64,000 nucleotides of DNA, taken from positions 3,782,501 to 3,846,500 of the forward strand of contig WPIO01000013.1 of assembly GCA_009760855.2 (NCBI GenBank), given 5' to 3'. The position numbers were made by a program, and so were the translations under genes. This document shows, in pieces, positions 1 to 11,937 of this stretch (its first letter is position 1; the number at the start of each line of letters is the position of its first letter). Below the pieces are notes generated by a model that saw only the letters and a program-made list of their open reading frames with translations, had not been told where the DNA came from and made no database searches. Source of the stretch: Cristatella mucedo (Eukaryota; Bryozoa; Phylactolaemata; Cristatellidae).

Positions 1-890
1 GTGGGCTAAAGCCTATTCCTGTTAAGAATTATTAACCTGCCAGACATAAATTAAATCGAAGCGCTGAGGGTATTTTGATTCTAAGTCACCCAAAAGTGAT
101 CATGAGCTCATCCGACTAATGCGTGAAAGTCTGTCACGCATCCTCCAGACTAGGAAAGCTGAGAGCGGCGGTTGCTAAGTTGGCCGGTTGACCTCTGAGC
201 CGTATGCATCCCGGCAATCTCACATCCAGTTCCGCCTCCGTGCATTTACCGTCACGTAATTGAGCAAACGCATGACGGCACTTCGTCGGCCGCAAGCTTC
301 GAAGCCACGTGGTGCAGCGATCGCTCTCTGCGCCCGTCGCTCTCCGACCATTGCTGAGCGCATGGACCGCGCCTTGAGTGGATGCAGGTCATGACGTAAG
401 TCGTCCGAACAATGCAGCTGAAACGGTGAGCAGCGTAGCGGAATGTGGCCAACCGAGCTAGCTAGCGTGCCTTTTCGAGCTGATGAGAGTCCCTATCGCT
501 AGTATCGCCCCGATGGAGAGGCATCTAGGCATCTAGGTGCGCATTTCTTAGAAAGTTAATTAACAGCCAAGAATCTGCCCTTTAGTCGTGCTAGAAGAAG
601 ATCCCAATTTTGCTGCCAGTCTATCCATCTAAAAAAGGCTGTCAATTTGGTGCGCCGTGATAAAACTCAAGATGGCCTCGCTTTACGAAATGTTTACATG
701 GACATACTAAAGAAATATCGAGTCTTTATACAATCCAATGTGGATGGAGTGTCCAAAGACCACGCTCTCAGGGTGTCCAGCTGTATTTTTGGCAAAGTAC
801 GAAGCCTGCGTACATAAAAAAGAAAAATGTGTCCAGTCACACGCCAGTCTTCAAGAGGTTAGGCATTCAAATAAAATATTATTATTACCT
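1..890. other. No recognised feature
   Basis: Short ORFs only on both strands; no family, repeat or splice pattern I can name. Confidence 0.6.
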
Positions 891-892
891 GA

Positions 893-1057
893 TTTAGCAG
901 GCCTCGTTTTGCATAGCGGCAGAAGAGCCTCAACGGCTGTCATCTCCGCTTGCAGTCGGCAACGAAAGATCGCCTGCTGCAGGATTCGAACCCACAAACT
1001 CGGTCGCGAAGAGCAAGCATCCGACTTCCTGGTCTATCGCGGGCCGTAAATCGAGGA
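893..1057 (-). mobile_element. tRNA-derived SINE, family A
   Basis: Reverse copy with B-box GGTTCGAATCC-like sequence and a body with CGCCACTGCAAGTGGTG-type stem, then GCTCTTCTGTCGCTATACAA-type end. Confidence 0.75.
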
Positions 1058-1164
1058 TGCGATGCGTGAGTTCGCACGACGAGACGACCATCAAGAACGA
1101 CAAAATGCTAAGGCAAAGTGCAGGCTGATAAAAAGAGCTCAGGCAAGAAGTGGAACGATTATTT

Positions 1165-1308
1165 AGATCCTTTTTGTTTGAGCAGCGTCCCAAGAGAACT
1201 TAATCTCAATTCAGGCGCTGCACATAAGCCTCGGGGCTCGAGCCCACGACCTCAGCCAGACCTTGGTCGGGGCGAGCAGCGTAACCACAGAACCAAACCA
1301 GCTCTAAT
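1165..1308 (-). mobile_element. SINE family B (tRNA head, L2-like tail)
   Basis: Reverse copy: CAAGAGAACTTAATCTCAAT / TCAGGCGCTGCACATAAGCC, then GGGGCTCGAGCCCACGACCT and the tRNA head. Confidence 0.7.
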
Positions 1309-2089
1309 CATGATAATGAGAATAATAATCCACTCGTATAGCTCCCTCATAGAGCTTGATCTCTTTCCACGCGCTTTACATATGCTGTATAGAAAGCATA
1401 ATTACACGGTTAGTAGTAGCATGCACGATTTCAATAAGGATAACACGCGGTTAGAGGCGAGTCAATAAGAGGACAAGTCACGACAGGTCAGATTGCTGTC
1501 TTGGTGAGGCACCTCAAACCTAGAGTTGCTGCTCAGCTGCTCGCAGTCAAACAGGGTCGATCGCTCGCCCGTCTGCCACCGCGCACTGTCTTTATTGGAG
1601 CCGGATAAGACTGCCTTTATTGAAGGTAGCAAGCTGCCTTTTTCAAGGCGATTGCCACATCGTTCCGCAGCTGCTGCTGCGGCAACTCCGTGCCAGCTTG
1701 TTAACTTATTGGCCTCGTGGCCGTCGGCTGTCTTGGCACTAGACACGAATTCCGGTTCTGGCTCTGGAGGCTCCAATAATGAATTCTGGCAGAGGATGGC
1801 GAAGCCTCATTTTCTTTGGTAACGATGACTGCTTAAACACTGAGCTCCTCTAGAACGATAATTCAACAGTATTGGCAACAGGCATCAATATCGATGAGCC
1901 TTCGTCATTGCGGTACGTTCTGCCTCTCCGATCGAAGTGCAATTTAGAATTCGTAACATTCTATATTCTATACAAGCTTCCACGCGTGCCGCTAGCACCC
2001 CTTTCGCTGTCAGCTGTGGCGCCTTCCCAGAGCGAAGAGAACCTCACAGGAAAGGTCAAAGTCGGTCCGTCGCCATCGACGGAAGTGGG

Positions 2090-2700
2090 CGGGCGGTTTC
2101 CGAGCGCCCCGAAGCTGCCCGCGCACGCGCTACCCGCCCACGCCGGCCAGCGAAGAAAGTCGCCAGCTTCACGCTCGCAGCGCGGCGGCGGCGAGCGGTG
2201 CGCTCGCGCGACTCGTAAATTGTATGGAGCAATTGTTTCAAAAGTCGCGCATTCGCGTGTAAGCAACACCTGCGGCGGCAATTGTGCAGCGCCGCGCGTC
2301 GGTAAAAGGGCTCGCACGACGTTTGTGAATGCGCGGCGACGCGCCGCACGGTCGAGCGGCCGCACCGGTTCGCACCCCGAGCGTCCCGCGGGCAGTGCAG
2401 AGGCGGAGGCGGCCGAACGCCATCAGGCGCTCGCCGCCGTCAGGCGCTTGCCGCGCCCGCCCAGCGCCGTCCTCTAGGCAGCCACCACCGGCACCGCCGG
2501 CGGAAAGGATGACGACGGTCGCGCTGCAGTAGCGGCAGCGGCAGCAGCAGCAGACGACCGAGCAGGTCTAGCGGGTAAGGCGTTATTATAGAGCCGTTGC
2601 GCTCGCGCGAGATTCGGACCGGTCGCGAATTGCGGCGGCGGCGGCGGCGGCGGCGGCGGAGGCAGCGGCGCGACCGCTAGCAACTGAAAGGGCGGCGTTC
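2090..2700. promoter_or_regulatory. CpG-island-like block
   Basis: Dense CpG and GCC/GGC runs, ending near a (GGC)n stretch (2634-2661). A consensus donor CGG|GTAAGG on the plus strand at 2575 could close a non-coding first exon. No convincing protein in any frame. Confidence 0.4.
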
Positions 2701-3102
2701 CAATTGCGCCAGATTGCCGCTGTCGGGATTTTTTATTGTTCGCGATTCCTGAACTATAACTAGCTAACTAACGGTTAGGAATCGAGCGTGCGAGTATCTA
2801 CGATCAAGCCGAATAAAAAAAAAGCCGCCGTCGTCATGCCGCGTCGGTTGCGCTCGACGCTTCAAGCCTGGAGCAGGAGTAGCTCTCGCTCTAGATCGCG
2901 AGTCAGGCAGAGCGTCGGGAGGCGCACTCGGGGCGTCGTCGCAAGAGCGTCGCCGTACGCCTCTGTGCGGCTCTGTACGCTGGGTGCCTGCAGTCCGCCT
3001 CCGCCCGTCGCTGTCGAATCGAGTCCTCTTCTTTACGCCACGGGCATGGACTCCTGTTACCTTTCGGCTCTCGGGCTCTCGCTTCTTCTTTGAAGCCGCG
3101 TT

Positions 3103-3142
3103 TCGACGCAAGCCGGCCGGCATGCCGGCCGGCTTGCGTCGA
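3103..3142. repeat. Perfect 40-bp palindrome
   Basis: Left half TCGACGCAAGCCGGCCGGCA is followed without spacer by its exact reverse complement. Contains GGCCGGC sites. Confidence 0.95.
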
Positions 3143-3245
3143 TGCTACGCCTACAAGCCGCTGGCCGCGCGATACGAGGCTCAGCATTCACCGGCATTCG
3201 TCGGCCATCGGCCATCGGAGCGGCAGTTGTGAGCTCTGCGCTCGC

Positions 3246-3392
3246 GGCCTGTCCGTCCGGTCCTGTGCGTCCGGTTCTGTGCGTCCGGTCCTGTCCGTCC
3301 GATCCTGTCCGTCCGGCCCTGTGCGTCCGGTCCTGTGCGTCCGGTCCTGTGCGTCCGGTCCTGTGCGTCCGGTCCTGTCCGTCCGGACGCGA
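3246..3392. repeat. 14-bp minisatellite, about 10 copies
   Basis: Unit CCGGTCCTGTGCGT, with CTGTCCGT and TTC variants. It gives 14-residue periodic ORFs in several frames that are not genes. Confidence 0.9.
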
Positions 3393-3565
3393 AAGCGGCT
3401 GCGCCACGTCTGCAACCGCAACCATAGTGCAAAGCTCCTTCAGGCGGGTGCAGCTCTGGAGGTCAGTCATTGCGTTTCCGGCGCGCGCCAACGCGCGCCG
3501 GACGCTTTTCCGGAAGTCAGCGGACCAGAGACTAGAAGAGACGATCGCTCTTAAGGTCAAGGCTG

Positions 3566-3712
3566 ACTTAACGGCCTCATTTATACAGCAGCAGAAGAGC
3601 ATTAACGGCTATCGCCGCCGCTTGCAGTGGACAATAAAGGATCGCTCACTGCAGGACTCGAACCTACGACCCGGGACGTAAAATGCGAGCACCTTACCCC
3701 AAGGCCAAGACC
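3566..3712 (-). mobile_element. tRNA-derived SINE, family A
   Basis: Reverse copy: AGAGCATTAACGGCTATCGC...GGATCG...CAGGACTCGAACCTACGACC. Confidence 0.75.
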
Positions 3713-4681
3713 CGAGAGTCACTGGAAATAGACGCGGTTACTGTATGGCTTGACTCGCTGTACTTCTTGACTCGCTGCGGCTAGGCGCTGCGTGCGCCTA
3801 CAGTCATTCTGACGACAGCATTTCTGGGTTACCCTTTAGCTAGCCGTCCCAGTTGAATAAAATTGCGGTGCTTCGATTCGGTCGGTAATGGTAATAATAG
3901 TAATAATACATGTGTACAGCTTCTGAGGAAACTAAGCTGCGTCGACAACGGCAGATGAAAAGTTACCCCCCTCTTCGGAACGATTCATGCGCAGACCTTC
4001 ACAGATTCAGAGCGACCGCAACGTCTAGCTCTCGGCTATTTTGCTCTTTGCGCTTTTGCAGGAGAACGTCGTTGTCATATTTGGCGGCTCCACGCGGAGA
4101 CTGCTTCGTAGGTTGGGCCTCCGGTGGATTCTCCCGACCTCGACCCCCGAACTCGAGCGGCGACTGGCGACGGCGCGGCCTGCACGTCCTTACATTGATT
4201 GCCGTGAGGCGCGCTAGCTTGCGGTGACGCGAAGAGCGCAAAGTGACGTCACAGACGCGTGACCCGACGAGCGCGCTTTCTCGAGCGGCTCCGTCCATAA
4301 TTTGACAACACTAAAAAAAAAAATGGAAACACACGCGCGGCAGGATCGAACTTGGACGCCGTCCTCCCAAAGAGCCCCGCCCCTTTCCGCCTCGACGCGT
4401 TTGCGACTGCGAGCGATTAATAAAGATGCGGCGGAAGTACTGCGAGTTCAGATGGTACCTAACGAAACTGCCCCCCCCCTCCAAGATGCGAAGGCCTAGT
4501 GAGACCTTTCGGCGACCGGGGACAAAGCTACAAATGGCGCGCCCTCCCCTTGTCAATAAATTGCTGCAAAATAGCTCCACAAGAGAAGAAATTCAAAAGA
4601 CACACGCTAGCAAGCATATCAAGTCGAGAAAGTTTTATTAACTTTAGTACACACATTAATTTTCGTACAGGTACAATGTAG

Positions 4682-6040
4682 CTATTGCAGCTTTAACTTA
4701 GGTGAATTTGTTGTGGCCTTGAACGCAGCAAACTGGTCTATTACAGTTTGAAAGTCAACATTTTCCAGCATTTCTTTCTCTATGCTTAACGAGGCCAAAC
4801 CAGAGAGTCAATCTTGCCCCATTGATGCTCTCAGATAAGACAGGATTATATTCAGCTTGCTAAAGGAATCTTTCACAACTGGCAATTGAAGCAGCTATGA
4901 TGAGAAGAACTTGCAAGGCAACTCTCAAATTAGGAAACACATCTTGGCTATAGCTGACAATGAAAAACACGAGTTCCAGCGGTGGCTTTAGTGCCTAATC
5001 GTGACGTGTGGTTAACAAGCATTTTCCAGTCATATATTTAGTTGTACAGCTCTGACCCAACGACCTCTGAACAATAGAAGCCGTCAAGGTCTAGAGTTTC
5101 TGGCGGAGTTTGGTGTGGCCGAGTGTCTTCAAAGGCCTCTTGACTTCCAACAAGAAATCAAATTTGGCATAAAGATCTATGAGCCGGGAAAACCTAGTTG
5201 TAATTTCTCGTCGGAGATCTAGTCTAAGCTGTCCTTTATGATTCTTGAAATCTTCCCAATCTACCGAGAGACCAGCATCTTGAGAGATTTCTTCTTCAAG
5301 CGTCTGTGTGTGTATTTATAATAAATTTATTATAAATTATAATATTATATATCTGTGTGTGTCGTTCGGCGGATTCTTCGCTTAAAAATGCAAATCGCCA
5401 CAATTCGCATCTCCTTTTGGCATCTACTAGTAACTCTTGGTACCCCCCCCCGTCTATACGATGTAAACTCAATTTCAAATAAGTGGAGGTCACAAGAGGT
5501 GTCTTTGAAGTTCATCTTTGGATTCTGCAGTACTTTCTGAACGCGGTCAATCTTCTTTAAGCTGCTGTACCAAAATGGCAACAGAGCCAAAAAAGTTAAA
5601 GTTCAAAATAACATTATAGGAGACTGCCAGCTTCACTTCTTGTTTGAAGTGTTCCGCTAGTTTTTCCTCAGGCAGTTGCTCCAAAAGACCTACAATGCTG
5701 TTCAGTTCATCGCTGATAGCTTTCACAGCCTTTACTCTTGCACACCACCTTATTGCAGAGTCACGTTTGACAGCGATGGTTAAGACTTTGTTCAGTTATT
5801 CTCTCACGCCTTCAGTTGTTGATCTTGGAAAAAATGAGAAGTCGCTCTCAGAAGTTGTTCCAAAATGCCATGACAACGGAATCTTGACTTGCATCATGAA
5901 CTCCGCTCAGGTTCAAGCTGTGGTTATCACATTTTACAAAAAAATTGCCTTCTCATGTCTGGACAGTATTCTCCTTTGGACAACTGACAAGTGGCCAGAC
6001 ATGACTGCAGCGTTGTCGTAGCACAGCCAGCTAACTAACC
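4682..6040 (-). pseudogene. hAT-superfamily transposase fossil (ZMYM/TTF-like)
   Basis: Minus-strand fragments in family order: YDNAAVMSGHLSVVQRRILS, CDNHSLNLSGV, AIRWCARVKAVKAISDELNS, LPEEKLAEHF, then IDRVQKVLQNPKMNF, EEEISQDAGLSVDWEDF, FSRLIDLYAKFDFL, then the C-terminal dimerisation region PNLRVALQVLLIIAASIASCER / SKLNIILSYLRASMGQD / SGLASLSIEKEMLENVDF. The frame is broken in several places: a one-base shift in the CERSFSKL motif, an in-frame TGA just after GQD, and a TA-rich insert near 5310-5350. Dead copy; no intact TIRs were recognised. Confidence 0.75.
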
Positions 6041-6289
6041 CTAGCTTGTACGGTCTAAAAGTGAGTCTGTGCTCAGCCGCGGCACACACTGGCTCGCCCT
6101 CGACGCGGCGTAGCAGGCCCGACTCGCCCTCGGCGCGGAGCAGCCTGCCTGTGGCAGGCAGGCTAGGGCTAGCGGACGGGGTGGGCAGTTTGAAAGCAGA
6201 CGGAGAGGTGAACGGCCTTAGTTGTACCTTTGCTTTGATCCCTCCCAGCCCTCCAGCACGACGCACTTTTCTCACCTACCTTGCGGCAT

Positions 6290-6655
6290 TAATTGCTACC
6301 ATCCGCACAGGGATGGCAGCGAACTTTCCCAAACTTGCGTCACGACATCCCCGACGCGACCACGTTTAAAAAGAACTTAAATACGCACCTATTTATCACA
6401 GCATCTAGTGGGTCCCTGCGATTTGTCCTTCATGTGCTTATGCGTGCTGACACTGTGCATACTGCCACTAACCACACTTGCATGCTGACCCTGTGCATGC
6501 CACCCCTAACCATGCTATTCATGTTGTTTATCAAGCGTGATACCACTCACCATTCGATTGTGTTTCCTTTGTAGCAAATGTAAAGCATCTGGAAAGAGAT
6601 TGAGTTCTCTGAGGGCGCTTTATCAAGTGGTTTATTATTATTATTATTACTATTG
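6290..6655 (+). mobile_element. L2/CR1-like LINE, 3' end
   Basis: Has the end of ORF2 (DATTFKKNLNTHLF), the 3'UTR (GTGCATGCT / ACCATGC / CAAGCGTGAT) and the hallmark terminus AAATGTAAAGC...GAGATTGAGTTCTCTGAGGGCGCT followed by (ATT)n. 5'-truncated. Confidence 0.85.
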
Positions 6656-6659
6656 TGTT

Positions 6660-8220
6660 ATTACCATGTTTGATGTTTGGACCCAAACATGAAGGTAGAT
6701 ACATAGTTTTATCGCACGCAAGTCAAGGTCGCGCAGCTCTAGGTATTCCGGTCGTCGGGTTTTCATTTCAGCCTGCTGTTTATTACAATGTTATATACAA
6801 CTAGCGAATACTACGAAAAAATCACGGATATCATAATCGGATTTGCGAACAACTAGTTTAACATAAATTCTTGCTTAAAGTCAATAGACTCTTTAGTAAT
6901 TTTTTTTAATGAAAAACTGTAAACCTAGTTTAATATTTTTCTTAAACCTACTAGCTATTTGCTTCAGCAGTTCCTTAATAACAAAATATTTTGAAAATTT
7001 TTTGGCTTTTTATTTTGCAGCAATTTTTCTTGTCCTGAAGCATGCTTTACAAAGACCTTCCGCAGTTCTGCTGTTTTGCTCGTCAAGTCAAGGCCACACT
7101 CACGCGATCCTTTCACTGTGTTTTATTTCCTGCGATTTTTATCTTTTATCTTCATCTCACTGCATCACTTCCATATACCTTTGCTTGTGTTTCACTATAC
7201 TTCCGATTTGCATCTAATGGCTTTTCACGCTTGCAGCCGACTTACGTATGATAATCTAAACTTTTAAAAGTGTTAATTTTCTCTCGTATTGTTGGAGCTC
7301 ATTCTATAAGGTGGCGTTGTTATCGAAAGATTCTTGAACAAATATTTCTTGAAAATTCGACATTATAAAAGTGAAAATGTTGAATTTTCAGGAAATATTT
7401 TTAGAAATACCTTCTGAAACGTTCCAACTTTACTGGACATAACTACGTACTTAAAAGGTTGTACATTTTCCATAAATTAAATAAATGAATTCAATTCTCA
7501 ATTTCAACTGTAAGAGAAAAATTTAATTCTCAAATTCAGCTGTACGAGAACAAACTTCGTGGTCTCGATTCCCATTAGTCAGCGCTGGCGAACGATTTAG
7601 CAGGAACTTCTGCTTACGGTAATTGCGCAAATTGAAAATTATATACACGTACATCGTTGGTAGATACTTATCCGTATAAGTTTCTTTAGCCCTAAATTTC
7701 ACTCAGCTGTTTGAGCAAGGTGGGTGGGCCTCTGCGGTCTCCAGACAGCTAGCTACTTTATAGCTGAGCAGCTGTTGGCATGTAATGGATCACTTGCGTT
7801 AGTCCATGAATCCAACGCCTCGCGAAAGCGCGTGCTCTTCTTGTGCGCTTCGAAAACTTCACGACGAACTCCATCCTTTCCGACGCATCGCTCCACGCTT
7901 CGACTAAGAGGGCAAAGGTCTACAGCGGCCATACGAGCAGAGAGGCCATAAGAGCGGAGGCCACGACCTGAGAGTCCAATGATCTCCCCCTAGCGTGCGC
8001 ATTTTCCGTTGACGATGCACACAGCAGACCACGCTGCACGCGTGCGTGCAGCGTCGTTTTGCATCCGTCGTCTGCATGATGGCTGCGTTGACTGACAATG
8101 CCGCATAAGTGGGCGCCCGCGGCTAGTCAACGCGGGCGCGTACGTGCGCGTGCGTACGTAGGAGCGCGCGTGAGGGCGCGGCCAAGCGAAAGCGAAAAAA
8201 AACAAAGAAGGAAAGAGCAG
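6660..8220. other. AT-rich intergenic DNA
   Basis: Apart from the hairpin at 7340-7400 and a diverged about 31-bp tandem (AATTCTCAAWTTCARCTGTA, 7490-7555), I see nothing. Confidence 0.55.
7340..7400. repeat. Hairpin: 25-bp stem, 11-nt loop
   Basis: Arms 7340-7364 and 7376-7400 are reverse complements except at two positions, both G-U pairs if transcribed on the plus strand. AT-rich. Confidence 0.85.
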
Positions 8221-8330
8221 CTAGCCCTGACGGCCTCGTTAAATAGCGATGGGCGAGCTTCGCCGCCAATCAAATCGCTCACTCGCCGCGGCTGCAGAAC
8301 AAAACTGCCTTCTTCAAGGCCGTGGAGCCC

Positions 8331-8578
<248 letters not shown>

Positions 8579-8599
8579 GGGCCGGGAATTTTGAGCACC

Positions 8600-8748
8600 T
8601 TGCCACAACGCCTACCCTGGTTTGGCTCACGGGTAAGATGCTCGCCTTTACTGACCGTGCGATTGTGGGCTCGATTCCTGCGCATGCGTTAAGCGCCTGA
8701 ATGGAGATGGAATTCTCAATGGGAGCTGCTGTACACATGAATCGTATC
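8600..8748 (+). mobile_element. SINE family B
   Basis: GGTTTGGCTCACGGGTAAGA, GTGGGCTCGATTCCTGCGCA, then AAGCGCCTGAATGGAGATGG and TTCTCAATGGGAGC; the tail resembles the L2 terminus. Confidence 0.7.
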
Positions 8749-8829
8749 ATATTCATTCTATTAAGCTAACAACCAGCGGCAAACGGGGGATTAAGAGAGC
8801 ATACGCTCGTCGGCTCTTGCACGGCAACG

Positions 8830-8921
8830 GCAGCTCTGTGCAGCTAGTAGGTCGGCCCGATCCGCTGGAAGCCCGCCCGCGCCAGCCCCGCCCGCGCCAG
8901 CCCCGCCCGCGCCAGCCCCGC

Positions 8922-8978
<57 letters not shown>

Positions 8979-10810
8979 AAGGTCGCTGCACTCCGCCGAA
9001 TCGCAGAGTCGCGCGATGCACGAACGTCGAGCGTCGAGTAGCAGTTCCTGCAGGACAAACTTCCGGCGTCGAATATCCCGTGGATCTTCGAGGCGCCGCT
9101 CGCCCTTCCGAGTCGGCTCGGTTCGTTCCGCCGCCCCAGCGGCCGGTGGGGCGGCGGCGGCGGCGGTGGCGGCGGCGGAGCGTTCAGGCCGTCCGCTCTG
9201 CGCACGTTTCGTGGTCGCGGTTTCCTTGTCCGAGTGCGCGTAGCTAGCCGCGACCAGCAGCTAAAAAAAAACGTCAGAGCCCGCGCGCGTGAACCCGCGT
9301 CTCGCAGGAGCCGACGCCGTCTTTTCGCCGTGCGGCCCGCCCTTCTCCAGGAGAGAGGCGCCCTTTTCGGCGTGTTGGCTGGCTACGCGCGCCAGCTCGC
9401 TCTCCGCGCCGTCGCACGACCCGCGCCGCGCGCCCGCAGTGTCGTCGCGCGAGGCTGCTTCCGGTGGCGCGGCATTTTCCGGCGCGCGCAATCGAACCGC
9501 CGCATTCGGCGCCGTCTCGCGAGGCCGACCACTCGGCGCGAGTAAACGCGTCGGCGCCGGCGACCGGTGGCGTCGGCGCCGGCGACCGGTGGCGCCGCCG
9601 CCGCCGCGAGCGCCGTCGCCGATCCGGCGCCGCCGCCGATCGCGGCGCTCGCCGCGCCCGGGCTCGCCACGAGCGCCGTTATCGAGCCGGAAAGTCGTCG
9701 GCGTCGCCGAGAGGCCTGAGCAAGCAACTGCAGGAAGAAGTAAAGAAAGCACCCGTCCACGGAAGCGTCTGCGACGGTCCGCGCGAAGCCCGCCGACGCG
9801 TCAGAGGAAGCGCGGCCATTGTCGACTATCGACGGACCCTCGCCGCGCGGGCCACTCTTCAAGCCGGAGTCAGTGGACCCGCGCGCAAGCTCTCCCTCTG
9901 CGGTTTTCGGCACCGCCGGCCGGCCGGCCGCGCGCCGCCGCCGCCGCCTTCGATCCGCGAGCCGCGCGCGCGCCGTGAGCTCTTTTTTCTCACGCGCATG
10001 CGGCGATCGCACCGGCGGCGCTGCGGTGGTAAACCTCCGTGCGGTGGTAAACCTCCGAGCCGCGCGCGCACGCGCGGGCGGGCGCGGCTCGCTCGCTCGC
10101 TCGCTCGCCTGACACAGAGATCGAGAGGAGCGGCGCGAGCGCCCCCGCACAGCGCAGCCGGGTGAGTGCGTGCGCCGGTGCGCGCGCACGAGCGCCTCCG
10201 AGCCTCCGCCTCGCGCCTCCGCCGCTGCTGCCGCCGCGGCTCGAAGCGCGAGCGAGCGCCCGCGCGCGCCAGGATACGGATCCGATCCCGACGCTCTAGC
10301 GATTTAGCGAAGTGCGAGCGATCTGAGCAGAGGAGCAAGAGGACGACTCGCATTCGGGAGCATCGTTGTTGTCATCGAGCATTGGGCGGCGTAGTCGGCC
10401 GAAGTGAAACCGCGGACGGAGAGCGCGTTCGAAGCACGCGAAGCCGTCCGCATGGCGGCGAAGTGCGCGTCGCTTCGTCGCCGCTCGCTACCACGTAAAC
10501 GCTTCGCGAGCGCCGGTCGCTCCACCGGGGGGGGGCGCGAGAGATCCTTTTTCGCCGCCGCGCCGCCGCCGCTACCTACGCTAGGTCAATCGTCGCGCGC
10601 TTGCGCTCTCGAGCGTGGCGATCGCTGCGGCCGTTCGTCGGCGTCTGCCGGCTACGCGGCGGCGGCGGCCGCCGCCGCGTAGCGCGTTGCGCGCGGTCGG
10701 CAACGGCGGTGCTTCGGTAAAGCGCGCCTCGCTCGCACAGCAGCCGCGAGAGAACGCGCGAGTGCGTGCATTCGCAGCGTTTCCGCTGCGAGCGCCCCAC
10801 CCACGAATGC
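8830..10810. promoter_or_regulatory. Large CpG-island-like block with (CCG)n
   Basis: About 2 kb of very CpG-dense sequence. Long open frames on both strands are composition-driven. A plus-strand donor CCGG|GTGAGT lies at 10162. Short tandem duplications occur at about 9549-9595 (24-bp unit) and 10015-10050 (18-bp unit). Probably a promoter/first-exon region of a plus-strand gene, with the ORF at 12758-13597 a possible partner. Confidence 0.45.
8870..8978. repeat. 15-bp minisatellite plus (CCG)19
   Basis: About three units of CCCGCCCGCGCCAGC, then a pure (CCG/CGC)n run 8921-8978 inside the CpG-island-like block. Confidence 0.95.
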
Positions 10811-10985
10811 ACACTAGGGTAAGGCGGCTGCTTTCACGACCTTGGTCCCGAGGTCGTGAGTTCGATTACTGCGTTGGGCGATTCTTCATCGCCACTGCAA
10901 GCGGTGGTGATAGCCCTAAAAGGCTCTTCTGTCGCCGCTATACAAAAAGAGGCCTAATTTTAATCAGCTTTAATTTAATCGTTTA
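10803..10985 (+). mobile_element. tRNA-derived SINE, family A
   Basis: Near full length: CACTAGGGTAAGGCGGCTGC (A-box region), GAGGTCGTGAGTTCGATTAC (B-box), body, TAATCAGC end. Confidence 0.8.
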
Positions 10986-11147
10986 ATCAGCTAGGATTTT
11001 TTCTTAATGCCACGCCACCGCCTGCGGCCCCGCTCTCGTCCCAGACGGCGGCGCAACGCCTAGGTGCATCCGCGAGATGCATTCGCCGGAAGCGTCGGAC
11101 ACGCGTTCTTTCGACCGCGTGCGTGGCACGTACGTGGCGGCGGCGTG

Positions 11148-11186
11148 GATCGGCCAGGTACGTGCGTGGCACGTACCTGGCCGATC
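11148..11186. repeat. 18-bp perfect inverted repeat, 3-nt loop
   Basis: GATCGGCCAGGTACGTGC (11148-11165), GTG, exact reverse complement to 11186. Confidence 0.95.
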
Positions 11187-11392
11187 TCTTGCAGCAAGCT
11201 GTCAGTGCGCCTCAGTGGAGATTTTGTTCTCCTGTGGTGCTATAAAAACGACCTATTACTATTGTTATTATTGTATATACTATGGATATTATTATTGTTA
11301 CTACATCGCCCTCGAGAGCCCGATTAACGCCGCTGCCGGCGCCGTTCGCTCTTAGCGTCCACAGTCGAATCTGCTCGAATCGAATCTTTTTC

Positions 11393-11937
11393 AGCTTCAT
11401 AATATTGCTAAAATTCGGGCTTGTTTAGATAAGGATACCACGTCCAAGTTGGTCCATGCATTCGTGACATCTCGTCTCGACTTCTGCAACTCACTGCTTA
11501 CTGGCCTACCAGCATGTGCGATCAGGCGATTGCAGCTGGTGCAAAACTCTGCAGCTAGGCTTGTCTGTCGTGAGCGTCGCAGTTGCCACATTACTCCGCT
11601 TCTCGCCGACCTGCACTTGGCTGAATTGGATTGGCTTGGATTGGATTGGATTGGCTGGATTTAGGACAGCCTTTAGTGGGTCCCTGTAATTCGTCCTTCA
11701 CGTGCTTATGCGTGCTGACACTGTGCATGCTGCCACTAACCACACTTGCATGCTGATCCTATGCATGTCACCCCTAACCATGTTATTCATTTTGTTTGTT
11801 TTTCAAGCATGATTTTACTTACCATTCAATTGCATGTCCCTTTGCAGCAAATGTAAAGCGCCTAGAAAGAGATTGAGTTCTCTGAGGGCGCTTTATCAAG
11901 TACATTGTTATTATATTATTATTATTATAGCGTCGAC
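11393..11937 (+). mobile_element. L2/CR1-like LINE, internally deleted
   Basis: Encodes VHAFVTSRLDFCNSLLTGLP and RLQLVQNSAARLVCRERRS, the region after the RT palm typical of L2/CR1/jockey ORF2. A TTGGA/TGGATTGGAT repeat at 11625-11660 replaces the rest of the ORF before the 3'UTR and (ATT)n tail. Confidence 0.9.

Noticed and set aside
3057-3681. ORFs with 14-residue repeats (RTGRTGPDAQD-like)
   Set aside because: Translation of a 14-bp minisatellite in all frames; repeat runs open in several frames at once.
9261-10353. Arg/Ala-rich ORFs up to 268 codons
   Set aside because: Both strands open at the same place in CpG-dense DNA; no domain or motif.
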